Source: Candidatus Gastranaerophilales bacterium
Lineage (GTDB): Bacteria > Cyanobacteriota > Vampirovibrionia > Gastranaerophilales > Gastranaerophilaceae
Direction of reading: 5' to 3'
Assembly (NCBI GenBank): GCA_947630535.1
Contig: CANRHZ010000003.1
Location: 28,715 to 92,714 of the forward strand
DNA length: 64,000 nt
Positions 17,511 to 26,219 of the stretch are shown here, piece after piece. Made by a program: the position numbers and the translations under genes. Each line of letters begins with the position of its first letter. The stretch's first letter is position 1. Below the pieces are notes generated by a model, which did not search any database, had not been told where the DNA came from, and worked only from the letters and a program-made list of their open reading frames with translations.

Positions 17511-19487
17511 ATGAAAAAGAGTCTGCTTTTTTATTTTCTATGCTTATTAACCGTATTTGCATTTATTGTCGGTATATTTTTTATACCCGAACAAAAAGTA
17601 CATGCAAACCTTTATGCACCAATTTATAACAATATTGATGTTAACATTAATACATACAATTCAAAAAATCTTGAAGCATATCTTCTTAGTGATAATTCCC
17701 TATATTCAATGACAACAAAGAAAAACACCCTTTATGGTACCATAAGGGGAAAAACAAACTCTTTATATATTGTTTTAAATTCGGATGATGTTGATTGTAT
17801 TAAAGAAATTGTTTTATATAACGACTTAAAAACTTTTTATTTTAAAGGAATTCAAGGTTTAAAAAAGACCGAAAAAGAAATATGCATTAAAAATAACTGT
17901 TATAATTCAACCCTTTATCAATTTCCCGATTACATTAAATATAACAAAAATTCTTCTTCCCTGAATTATCATTCAAATATAAATACAATTTCAAACATTA
18001 TTTTGCACCTGTTTTCAAATATAAAAATATTTTTTATTCCCTATATTTTGCTTTTCTTAACGATTATTTTTTATATAAATAACCAATCAGAAATAAGAAG
18101 TCTAAAATTTAATCCTTATATGGCTTTTGTTTTGATATTTTTTATTTTGGGATTGAATTATATAAACGGATTTCTTGATTACCTTCCGTGGGTGGATGAG
18201 TATTGTACAATTGAATATTCAGACCCCAAAAAAGATTTTTTTACAACCTTTTCTGACCCGGGGAACCCTCCTTTATTTTATATATTATTTAGAGCCTTTA
18301 TATCATTTTTTGGTATTACGGTATTTTCCATGAAAATTTTCCCTATAATAATAAGCTTTTTTGCCGTTTTTATACTATGGTATTTTATTAAAACAAAATA
18401 TGATATTAAAACCGCAAACATAGCAGCTTTTCTTGCGTTTTTAAATGTTCCCCTTATACATTTTTCTCAAGAAACAAGATGCTATATTTTACAGGTTTTC
18501 TTTACTCCGATTATTGTTTATATGTTGTTTAAAATAATCGAAGAAAATAAAACCAAATATTATATTTACTATTCTATATGTGTAATGATTACGGTAAATA
18601 TACACTATTACGAAATAATTTTTCTTTTATCAAACTTTATTATTCTTACCATTTATTTTATTAAAGAAAAAAGGTATAAAGATATATTAAAGTTTTTTGT
18701 ATCCAATTTTATAGGGGCTTTATTTTTCCTTCCCTTCTTTTTTCATACTGCATTTTCTGATGCGCTTAATAATAAATCTTTTAATACATGGATTCCAAAA
18801 ACGGATTTTAACCAGATTATAAAGTGCATTAACTATGTCTTTGGAGGAATTTATGCGGTTTTAATTTCCGTTTTGGTTTTTATTTACTATCTTTTTTCAA
18901 AATCAAAAAGAAAAGGTGTTGTTATATATTGCTTTTTAGCTATTTTCCTTACAATTTTAATCGGGTGCATTTTATCTTATATAATTAGACCAATGCTTGT
19001 CCCGAGATACCTTTTGCTTTTAAGTCCTCTTTATATAATTTTTTTAAGCGTTATTTTTACAGACAATCACAAATATAAATATTCAATTCTGCTTTTTATA
19101 ATCTGGCTTTTAGTTATTCAATCAGGGTTTTATGAAAAAAATAACAGAAGAAAACTTTTGGTTGAAGGCCCGCTTGTTTTATCCAAACAGTATTATGAAA
19201 TAAACCATCCCAAAGAACAAACATTTGCAATCTTAAATGACTTTGCAAATCCTGATTATTTAGATAACAAAGATAAATATACAAATAAAGCAATCTGTGT
19301 GTTTTCTTCTTCCATAAACAGTACAAAATTACTAATAAAAAAGATTTTTTTGGCTCATAAGAATGCAACAATTTTTACATCCAATATTCTCCCGCTTGAT
19401 TCTAATGCCATAAAAAATGATAAATATACCTGCTTTTTTAATTCGTCCACGGATATGTGCGTTTGGAAAATAGAAGGAGATATATGA
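17511..19487 (+). CDS. Multi-pass membrane glycosyltransferase, GT39/ArnT-like
   Basis: A 658-residue integral membrane protein. An N-terminal signal-anchor helix (about residues 5-25) is followed by a soluble stretch to about 155 and then ten or so hydrophobic helices. The segment LPWVDEYCTIEYSD near 225 has the acidic pair after the first periplasmic loop typical of GT-C enzymes, and FYILFRAFISFFG and SQETRCYILQ fit ArnT/PMT-like proteins that use polyprenyl-phosphate sugars. The acceptor is unknown. Its TGA overlaps the ATG of the HAD phosphatase. Confidence 0.75.
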   Translation: MKKSLLFYFLCLLTVFAFIVGIFFIPEQKVHANLYAPIYNNIDVNINTYNSKNLEAYLLSDNSLYSMTTKKNTLYGTIRGKTNSLYIVLNSDDVDCIKEIVLYNDLKTFYFKGIQGLKKTEKEICIKNNCYNSTLYQFPDYIKYNKNSSSLNYHSNINTISNIILHLFSNIKIFFIPYILLFLTIIFYINNQSEIRSLKFNPYMAFVLIFFILGLNYINGFLDYLPWVDEYCTIEYSDPKKDFFTTFSDPGNPPLFYILFRAFISFFGITVFSMKIFPIIISFFAVFILWYFIKTKYDIKTANIAAFLAFLNVPLIHFSQETRCYILQVFFTPIIVYMLFKIIEENKTKYYIYYSICVMITVNIHYYEIIFLLSNFIILTIYFIKEKRYKDILKFFVSNFIGALFFLPFFFHTAFSDALNNKSFNTWIPKTDFNQIIKCINYVFGGIYAVLISVLVFIYYLFSKSKRKGVVIYCFLAIFLTILIGCILSYIIRPMLVPRYLLLLSPLYIIFLSVIFTDNHKYKYSILLFIIWLLVIQSGFYEKNNRRKLLVEGPLVLSKQYYEINHPKEQTFAILNDFANPDYLDNKDKYTNKAICVFSSSINSTKLLIKKIFLAHKNATIFTSNILPLDSNAIKNDKYTCFFNSSTDMCVWKIEGDI

Positions 19488-20143
19488 AATTTCAAAACAT
19501 AAAAGGAATAATTTTTGATTTGGACGGAACCCTTCTGGATACGGTTGATGATTTGTTGGATTCCGTTAATTATGCTTTTAATTATTTAAATTTACCCCTA
19601 AAAACAAAAGATGAAGTAAGAACAAATGTAGGCTTCGGAATTTATAAGCTTATGCAAAAATTACTTCCAAGCAATGTTGATGATATGACCTGTAATCTTG
19701 CAATTGAAAAATTCAGAGAGTATTATATGAATTTAAAAACCTCTAAAACAAAGCCCTATGAAGGCATTATAGATATGCTTATTGAATTAAAGAAAAGAAA
19801 AATTAAAACGGGGGTTCTTTCAAATAAGTTTGATAAAGGTGCAAAAATGCACACAAAAATGTTTTTTAACGATTTGATTGATTATGCCCAAGGGGAAGAT
19901 GAGTATATGGGAATTTTAAGAAAACCAAGCATTAAGGGCTTAAATATAGTGGTTGAAAAATTGGGAGTTGAACTTAAAAATTGTATTTTTGTCGGTGATT
20001 CGGAAGTTGATATTCAAACCGCAAAAAACGCTTTAATTCCCTGTATCAGCGTTCTTTGGGGGCTAAAAACAAAAGAATTTTTAATTCAATCGGGCGGAGA
20101 AATTTTTGTAAACTCGCCATCAGAAATTTTAAATATGATATAA
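19484..20143 (+). CDS. HAD-family phosphatase (phosphoglycolate phosphatase-like)
   Basis: A 219-residue HAD hydrolase with motif I DLDGTLLDT near residue 12, motif II TGVLSNK near 113 and motif IV VGDSEVDIQTAKNA near 173. The helical cap after motif I fits the Gph/PpaX branch. I use the ATG at 19484, which overlaps the previous stop (ATGA) and has AAGGAG seven bases upstream. The substrate is not determined. Its stop codon is part of the TATAAT box of comM. Confidence 0.88.
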   Translation: MKFQNIKGIIFDLDGTLLDTVDDLLDSVNYAFNYLNLPLKTKDEVRTNVGFGIYKLMQKLLPSNVDDMTCNLAIEKFREYYMNLKTSKTKPYEGIIDMLIELKKRKIKTGVLSNKFDKGAKMHTKMFFNDLIDYAQGEDEYMGILRKPSIKGLNIVVEKLGVELKNCIFVGDSEVDIQTAKNALIPCISVLWGLKTKEFLIQSGGEIFVNSPSEILNMI

Positions 20144-20144
20144 T
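20136..20144 (+). promoter_or_regulatory. Extended -10 box of comM overlapping the upstream stop codon
   Basis: TGATATAAT (20136-20144) ends six bases before the comM ATG. The TAA of the upstream HAD gene is inside TATAAT. It predicts a leaderless comM mRNA. Confidence 0.65.
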
Positions 20145-20150
20145 TCTTCT

Positions 20151-21668
20151 ATGGTTATAAAAGTTATCAGTGCTGCTACTATAGGGCTTGAAGTCCATAA
20201 AATTTCGGTTGAAGTTGATATAACAAATTCGCTTCCGCAAATTGCAATTGTAGGTCTTGGAGATACTGCAATATCGGAAGCAAAAGAGAGATTGAAGCTT
20301 GCAATTAAAAATTCAAACTATCAGTTCCCCTCAACCAAGGTTGTTATTAACCTTGCACCGGCTAATCTTAAAAAAGAAGGCGCCGCCTATGACTTAGCAA
20401 TGGCAGCAGGAATTTTAACCAAAGAAAAAATTATTAATGACATTCCCATTGATACTGCATTTTTAGGCGAACTTTCGCTTGATGGGTCTATTCGCCCCGT
20501 TAGCGGGGTTTTGCCCATAGTATCGGGGTTATATGAATTAGGAATAAAAAAAGTAATTGTTCCCTATGACAATTTATCCGAGGCAAGCTTTGCTTCAGGC
20601 ATTGAGGTTATGGGGGCAAAAAATCTTGTTGAGGTTGTTGAATACTTAAACGGGAATATGGAATTAAAAGAACTAAAACAGGACCCGAATGATTTTTTAA
20701 ATATGGAATTTGAATATGATATTGATTTTAAAGATATCAAAGGACAATCTCACGCAAAAAAAGCTCTTGAAATTGCCGCAGCGGGCGCACACAATGTTTT
20801 AATGTCAGGAACCCCGGGGTCCGGTAAAACAATGCTTGCAAGAGCGTTTTCTTCAATTCTTCCTCCCTTAACCAAAAATGAAGCAATTGAATTAACTAAA
20901 ATTTATTCTATAGCGGGTTTAATTGACTCTAAAACCCCGCTTGTAATTAAACGTCCTTTTAGAGCACCTCACCATAGCGCATCTTCCGTCGGTATAACGG
21001 GCGGAGGTTCCAATCCAAAACCGGGAGAGATAACTCTTGCCCACAGAGGCGTTTTATTCTTAGATGAAATGCCGGAGTTTCAACGTTCGGTACTTGAAGT
21101 TTTAAGACAACCCTTGGAAGAAAATTTTGTTACAATATCAAGAATTCAAAACACAATTAAATATCCTGCAAACTTTATATTAATCGGTGCCATGAACCCA
21201 TGCCCGTGCGGGTTTTTGGGGGACAGAAAAAAACAGTGTATATGTTCCGAATTTCAAATAAACAGGTATAAAGCCAAGCTTTCAGGCCCTCTATTAGACA
21301 GAATTGATATCCAAATCAATGTTCCAAGACTTACGGATGAAGAATTGACGGCAATGAAGCCCGATAATGTAACTTCAAAAGAAATAAAAAAAAGAGTAAT
21401 TAATGCAAGACAAATACAACTAAAAAGGTATGAAAAAGAAGGCATTTATACAAATTCCGAGTTAACTCCAAAACTTATAAATAAATACTGTAAAATAGAT
21501 GAAACTTCAAAATCAATGTTAAAAGGTGCAATAAACAGATTTAACCTTTCTGCAAGAAGCTATGACAGAATACTAAAAATTTCAAGAACAATAGCGGATT
21601 TGAATTTACATGAAAATATCCTTAATGAAGATATCGCACAGGCTCTTATGTTTAGGGGTTTAAATTAA
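20151..21668 (+). CDS. comM: YifB/ComM family Mg-chelatase-like AAA+ ATPase
   Basis: A 505-residue AAA+ protein. ComM-type proteins are helicases that promote branch migration during natural transformation. An S5-like N-terminal domain is followed by Walker A GTPGSGKTM near residue 220, Walker B LFLDEMPEF near 303, and a cysteine-rich turn CPCGFLGDRKKQCIC near 350. The C-terminal Mg-chelatase helical domain includes NLSARSYDRILKISRTIADL. With comF and pilin-like genes in the same window it hints at competence. Confidence 0.94.
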   Translation: MVIKVISAATIGLEVHKISVEVDITNSLPQIAIVGLGDTAISEAKERLKLAIKNSNYQFPSTKVVINLAPANLKKEGAAYDLAMAAGILTKEKIINDIPIDTAFLGELSLDGSIRPVSGVLPIVSGLYELGIKKVIVPYDNLSEASFASGIEVMGAKNLVEVVEYLNGNMELKELKQDPNDFLNMEFEYDIDFKDIKGQSHAKKALEIAAAGAHNVLMSGTPGSGKTMLARAFSSILPPLTKNEAIELTKIYSIAGLIDSKTPLVIKRPFRAPHHSASSVGITGGGSNPKPGEITLAHRGVLFLDEMPEFQRSVLEVLRQPLEENFVTISRIQNTIKYPANFILIGAMNPCPCGFLGDRKKQCICSEFQINRYKAKLSGPLLDRIDIQINVPRLTDEELTAMKPDNVTSKEIKKRVINARQIQLKRYEKEGIYTNSELTPKLINKYCKIDETSKSMLKGAINRFNLSARSYDRILKISRTIADLNLHENILNEDIAQALMFRGLN

Positions 21669-21760
21669 AAACTGTTCTTGTTTATATCGCCTGAATAGAG
21701 AAATAATTTAAAATTGAAATTAATTATAATTTTATAAGGTTAAAAAAAGGAGAAAAATTT

Positions 21761-22156
21761 ATGAAAAATAAAATTATAATTTTGCTTGTATTTATGGTTC
21801 CTATTGCCATGTTTGCTTTTTTGCAAGGTATTACAAAAAATTCGGTTGCAAACGCTAATTCCTATCAATCAACAGACAAAGCAAAAATAATAAAATTCTA
21901 TTCCCCAATGTGCTCGGAATGTAAAAAAGTAAGCGAAAATGTTAAAAATGTTCACAACGACTATAAAGACATTATAATTCTTGAAGAAATTAATGTTGCA
22001 GACACTTCTCAAAAAACAAAAGACTTAATTGAAGCATACAAAGTTACGGTTGTTCCAACGGTTATTTTTGTTGACAAACAAGGAAAAATAACGAACAGAC
22101 AGGAAGGCATGATTGAAGAAATAGAAATAAGAAACAACTTAGACGAGATTAAATAA
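21761..22156 (+). CDS. Secreted or membrane-anchored thioredoxin-like protein
   Basis: A 131-residue protein: an N-terminal hydrophobic segment (residues 5-24) targets it across the membrane, then a thioredoxin fold with the redox motif CSEC (SPMCSECKKV near residue 49) and the cis-proline region VTVVPTVIFV near 103. It has a TATAAT-driven leader and an AAGGAG ribosome binding site. Its stop overlaps the start of ccdA, so the pair probably moves electrons from the cytoplasm to exported thiol proteins. Confidence 0.87.
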   Translation: MKNKIIILLVFMVPIAMFAFLQGITKNSVANANSYQSTDKAKIIKFYSPMCSECKKVSENVKNVHNDYKDIIILEEINVADTSQKTKDLIEAYKVTVVPTVIFVDKQGKITNRQEGMIEEIEIRNNLDEIK

Positions 22157-22875
22157 TGATTGAATTAATACAAAATTTTCAAACTCAGCTTCAAGGGGGA
22201 AATTTTTCTCCCCTTCTTCTTTTGGCATCTTTTTTAGGGGGAGTTATTGCATCAATAAGCCCTTGTACTCTTGGGATTTTACCTATTATAGTAGGGTATG
22301 TGGGCGGATTGGACAGAGAAAGAAATTCTTTTATAACATTTATTCAGCTTCTGTCTTTTGTATTCGGCTTGAGCCTAATTTTAACCTTCATAGGGATTTT
22401 TTGCGCCCTGACGGGAAAAGTTTTTATGGCAATCGGGGGAAATTACTGGGTAATTTTTATGGGCTCTTTGATAATGATATTCGGGCTTAATTTGCTTGGT
22501 TTGATTGAAATACCGACACCGACTTTTGTTAAAAGAATGCCAAAATCAAAGGGGGCAAGCCTTTTTGTTTATCCTTTTATTTTGGGTTTTTTATTCGCCC
22601 TTGCCGCCACCCCGTGTTCTACTCCTATTCTTGCGGGGATTATGAGTTTTGCAACTTTATCATCAAATATTTTATATGCAGCCCTTTTGCTTTTATTATT
22701 TTCGTTGGGACAGGGGGTTATTATAATCCTTGCAGGTGTTTTTACCTCTCTTGTTAAAAAAATAAGAGGATTTAACCGTTACAGTGTTTACCTTATGAAG
22801 CTGTGCGGAATATTACTTATAGCATCTTCTTTATATATTTACTACAAAGTTTTTTCTTCCGTTATTATTCATTAA
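22156..22875 (+). CDS. ccdA: CcdA/DsbD-type thiol-disulfide transporter
   Basis: A 239-residue, six-helix membrane protein of the CcdA family. The paired cysteines lie in SPCTLGILPII (helix 1) and ATPCSTPILAG (helix 4). It passes reductant across the membrane to the thioredoxin-like partner encoded just before it; the genes overlap by one base (TAATG). Confidence 0.93.
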   Translation: MIELIQNFQTQLQGGNFSPLLLLASFLGGVIASISPCTLGILPIIVGYVGGLDRERNSFITFIQLLSFVFGLSLILTFIGIFCALTGKVFMAIGGNYWVIFMGSLIMIFGLNLLGLIEIPTPTFVKRMPKSKGASLFVYPFILGFLFALAATPCSTPILAGIMSFATLSSNILYAALLLLLFSLGQGVIIILAGVFTSLVKKIRGFNRYSVYLMKLCGILLIASSLYIYYKVFSSVIIH

Positions 22876-22967
22876 TTTACATAAGTTTACAAATAAACAC
22901 ACAAAAAGACATTTTTTTATTATCAGTTGTTTTTATAAACATGTTAATGAAGGAAAGTGTAGGATTT

Positions 22968-23726
22968 ATGTCAAATTCAATTAACGGACAGAATAATTTT
23001 TCAAATATTGGAAAAGATTTTTTAAAGGGCGCAGCTATAGGTTCGGCGGCCTATGCAGGTAATAGAGCTATAAAAGCTGCTATACCCGCTTATAAAAAAG
23101 CTATACAAAGTCAAATGAGCCTTTTACAATCTCCCGATGCGGCAAGCTATATACAGAATAAGCAAAATGTCGTAGATATTATTAAGAGCGGCAAATTATA
23201 CGATAATGTGTCCGACGGTTTGAAAAAATATTATAAACGAGTCGGCGGACTTATGGAACAACTTAAAGCAGGTAAAAAGGCAGGCCAAGAGCAGTTTTCA
23301 ATGAGCAAGCTTCAGGAACAAATGAGCGAATTTGAACCCATTAAAGAAAGTGCCCAAAATTTAACAGAGCAAGTTAACGATATTTGCAAAAATGGCGGTA
23401 TAGAAAAATTCGAAAGACAACTTCAAAAAGAAAAAAATATTCTTGCTAAAGGAAAAACATCAAAATTCTATGCTCTTGAAGATGCATTTTCTGCAACAAC
23501 AAGCAAGGCAAAATCAAAATTGTCAAATGCTAAAAACATACTTGAAACATTTATTAAATCCGATTCTAAAAAAGAATTCATTTTAAACAATAAAGACAAA
23601 ATTAAATCTTCGCTTAAAAATGTTGCAAAACCCGCATTGATAGGTGCAGCCGTTATAACCGTTTTGGGAATTGCCGCAAGAAGTTTATTTAATAAGAAAA
23701 ACAAAGAAAGCGAAGCACAATCTTAA
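22968..23726 (+). CDS. Uncharacterised protein with Gly/Ala-rich N-terminal helix and C-terminal membrane segment
   Basis: I do not recognise this 252-residue protein. A Gly/Ala-rich stretch (GAAIGSAAYAGNRAIKAA, residues 18-35) comes first. A long charged, mostly helical middle follows (about 60-215). Near the C-terminus is one hydrophobic segment (ALIGAAVITVLGIAA) and a short basic tail (NKKNKESEAQS). The layout suggests a tail-anchored or surface-associated protein. The start at 22968 is chosen because AAGGAAAG and AGGA lie just upstream. An intrinsic terminator follows. It could be a lineage-specific family. Confidence 0.6.
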   Translation: MSNSINGQNNFSNIGKDFLKGAAIGSAAYAGNRAIKAAIPAYKKAIQSQMSLLQSPDAASYIQNKQNVVDIIKSGKLYDNVSDGLKKYYKRVGGLMEQLKAGKKAGQEQFSMSKLQEQMSEFEPIKESAQNLTEQVNDICKNGGIEKFERQLQKEKNILAKGKTSKFYALEDAFSATTSKAKSKLSNAKNILETFIKSDSKKEFILNNKDKIKSSLKNVAKPALIGAAVITVLGIAARSLFNKKNKESEAQS

Positions 23727-23750
23727 ATATCCATAAGTAATCCATATTTA

Positions 23751-23785
23751 CCGCACAAATATTTTTTGTGCGGTTTTGTTTTATT
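23751..23785 (+). terminator. Intrinsic terminator after the uncharacterised membrane protein
   Basis: Stem CCGCACAAA/TTTGTGCGG (23751-23773) with a 5-base loop, followed by TTTTGTTTTATT. Confidence 0.92.
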
Positions 23786-26153
23786 CTTTGACATTTAAAT
23801 TTATATAACTTTCATCAAAAATATCGCTATTAACAGGCTTACCGTATAAAAATCCTTGAGCAATAACACATCCCATATTCTTTAAAAATTCTGCCTGTTC
23901 TTCAAACTCTATGCCTTCTGCAACGGTTGTCATATTTAATTTGTTTGCCATCTCAATTATACACCTTACAACCGCCTCACCTTTATTATCTCCAATGGTA
24001 TCTTTAATGAAGCTTCTATCCAACTTTAAAATATCAACGGGTAAAAGCCTTAACATAGTAAGAGAAGAATACCCCGTCCCAAAATCGTCCATAGAGATAG
24101 TGAATCCTATTTCTTTTAATTTGTCTAACACTTCCATAAGCCTTTGTTCATTATTAAAACAAGCGCTTTCGGTAAGTTCAAGTTCAAGGTATTTAGGATT
24201 TACATTATATTTATCACAAAGGTCCTTTAGTTCATCAATAAATGAATCGTTATTAAGGTGTATTCTTGAAACATTAACTGAAATCGGGAAAACTTCCTTT
24301 CCTTCTTTTTGCCTTTTTGATATAAATTCAAATGCCTGTTTCCAGATACACCTGTCCAGTTCAATTATAAACCCGTTTCTTTCAAAAAGCGGGATAAAGT
24401 TTATAGGCGGAATCATTCCTCTTGTCGGATGTATCCATCTTACAAGGGCTTCTGCGCCCGATATTTTTTTATCTTTTAAGTAAAATTTAGGCTGCAAAAA
24501 CATCTTAAACTGGTCATTATTAAGTGCACTATACATTTCAGCTTCGATTGATTTATCCTGTAAAATTTGTGCCCTTATTGCATCATCATAAAATTTGTAA
24601 TAGTTCATGGCATCATCTTTTAAGTTCCTTTTTGCAATTTGTGCTTTTTCGCACATCATTTCAACGGAAAGAGTTTTATCCGTCATGGGATAAATTCCAA
24701 ACGAAAGAGTAAGTTTTGCACTTATATGGCTTTCTTTTTTATCAAAAATGTGGGACATGTGATTTTCATTATATTCTTTTATGTCCTTTTGCATTTTATT
24801 TATAAAACCATCAAGAATGTCTTTTTCATCTTCATACTTGTAAAGAATGATGTATGATGCCGCATAATCTCTTGCACAAAAACCATCTTCACCCGTATTC
24901 TTCTTAATTATTTCATAGACATCTTTAATTATACCGTTTGCATTTTCTACCCCGTATAATTCGTTTATGGCTTTAAATCTGGTTAAATCCATTGAAATTA
25001 TGGCATAGTTGTTATCGGGGTTTTGTTCAATTAAATCTTTTGATACAAGCAAAAACTTATTTCTGTTATTTCCTTCCGTAACAGGGTCAATAAAGGCTAT
25101 ATCATAAATTATTTTTTCGTTCTGTTTTAAAATGTAGCTTGAAAAGTAATAAAGCGCCAAAAGAAGTAAACTTATTAAAACAATGACCGTAAAGAAACCT
25201 ATGATAAGGTTATTCATATGGTGCATAATGATATCATAGGGTACGACATTCAATACATAATGTTCGTTTGAATCAATTATGGAATAGGTTGCGATATATT
25301 TGGCTTTTCCTTGTTTATAAATAAAAGTGCCCGTTTTTTTAGATTTTATGTTTGATAAAATTTTATCTTTAGTTGTTTTTTGCAGTTTTATTTTTTTGTC
25401 AAAAAAGTTTTTTGCGCTGCTTTTATCTTTTGGGGGGCTTACTATTATATTTCCGTCTTTGCTTATTATATAGTTAAGTGCGGTTTTATTATAATCGTTA
25501 ACTCTTAAAATGTTTATGTATTTATCCGCATAAGTTTGAGAACCGAGAGCCCCGATTACATCCCCGTCTTTATTGTAAACGGGAACTCCAAATTCATTAA
25601 CATAACCCGATGGGGAAGTCGAATCTTTTTGAGTAATCGTAACCGAGGGTTCTCCCATAACGGCTTTAACCAATCTCGGGTCTTTGAGCCAGTTTACGGA
25701 AGGCAGTTTGCCTGCGTTTTTTTGAACCCTTATTGTGTTTCCGTCTAAATAAGCAAAGGCAAGTTTGTTGTAATCGTAATCGTTAATATGGTTTTTTAAA
25801 AAAGTATAAACTTCACCGGAATCAAAAGTTGAGGTGTAATCTGTTAGCCAAGAGGATAAAACCCTCATTTCGCTTATTGAATTTTGAATTCTTCCTCTTA
25901 AATTTGATGCGGTTTGAATTGCGTTTTTTTCAAGATTATTTTCAGTCGCTCTATATTCGCTTTGTACTATCCATTGAACAAAAACAGTTGCAAGCAATAT
26001 GAGAAAAATACTTGCAATTTTCGTAAAAGTATACATATTTGCAATCTTTTTCTCTTTTTGTCTTTGGAATTTAAAATTAAACAACTTACCTGCCGTTTCT
26101 GAAGATTTCTTCTTTACTAAACCATAATACCATTTTTTAGGAGTTTTTGGCAA
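23781..26153 (-). CDS. Cache-GGDEF-EAL cyclic-di-GMP signalling protein
   Basis: A 790-residue membrane sensor. Two transmembrane helices (about residues 47-65 and 313-338) bracket a periplasmic dCache-like domain. The GGDEF domain (about 350-520) is degenerate: where GGDEF should be it reads ARDYAASYII, so it should not make c-di-GMP. The EAL domain (about 535-785) keeps AEALVRW, the DDFGTGYSS loop, KLDRSFIKD and QGFLYGKP, so it should be an active phosphodiesterase. The start is uncertain: the longest frame begins with TTG at 26153, and Met40 just before the first helix (26036) is the alternative. Confidence 0.88.
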   Translation of the reverse strand: MPKTPKKWYYGLVKKKSSETAGKLFNFKFQRQKEKKIANMYTFTKIASIFLILLATVFVQWIVQSEYRATENNLEKNAIQTASNLRGRIQNSISEMRVLSSWLTDYTSTFDSGEVYTFLKNHINDYDYNKLAFAYLDGNTIRVQKNAGKLPSVNWLKDPRLVKAVMGEPSVTITQKDSTSPSGYVNEFGVPVYNKDGDVIGALGSQTYADKYINILRVNDYNKTALNYIISKDGNIIVSPPKDKSSAKNFFDKKIKLQKTTKDKILSNIKSKKTGTFIYKQGKAKYIATYSIIDSNEHYVLNVVPYDIIMHHMNNLIIGFFTVIVLISLLLLALYYFSSYILKQNEKIIYDIAFIDPVTEGNNRNKFLLVSKDLIEQNPDNNYAIISMDLTRFKAINELYGVENANGIIKDVYEIIKKNTGEDGFCARDYAASYIILYKYEDEKDILDGFINKMQKDIKEYNENHMSHIFDKKESHISAKLTLSFGIYPMTDKTLSVEMMCEKAQIAKRNLKDDAMNYYKFYDDAIRAQILQDKSIEAEMYSALNNDQFKMFLQPKFYLKDKKISGAEALVRWIHPTRGMIPPINFIPLFERNGFIIELDRCIWKQAFEFISKRQKEGKEVFPISVNVSRIHLNNDSFIDELKDLCDKYNVNPKYLELELTESACFNNEQRLMEVLDKLKEIGFTISMDDFGTGYSSLTMLRLLPVDILKLDRSFIKDTIGDNKGEAVVRCIIEMANKLNMTTVAEGIEFEEQAEFLKNMGCVIAQGFLYGKPVNSDIFDESYINLNVKE

Positions 26154-26206
26154 TAAATTAAATTAATATAAGTTAAAACTAACTTCAAAACAGTACAAAT
26201 TCATTG

Positions 26207-26212
26207 TAATAT
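26207..26212 (+). promoter_or_regulatory. -10 box seven bases before the dnaE start codon
   Basis: TAATAT (26207-26212; TGTAAT overlaps it) ends seven bases before the ATG at 26220. No ribosome binding site is visible, so a leaderless transcript is predicted. Confidence 0.5.
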
Positions 26213-26219
26213 TTTAACT

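Noticed and set aside
22803..22967. Longer start of the uncharacterised protein after ccdA
   Set aside because: The extension overlaps the ccdA end in another frame and reads as hydrophobic filler; a ribosome binding site precedes the internal ATG at 22968.
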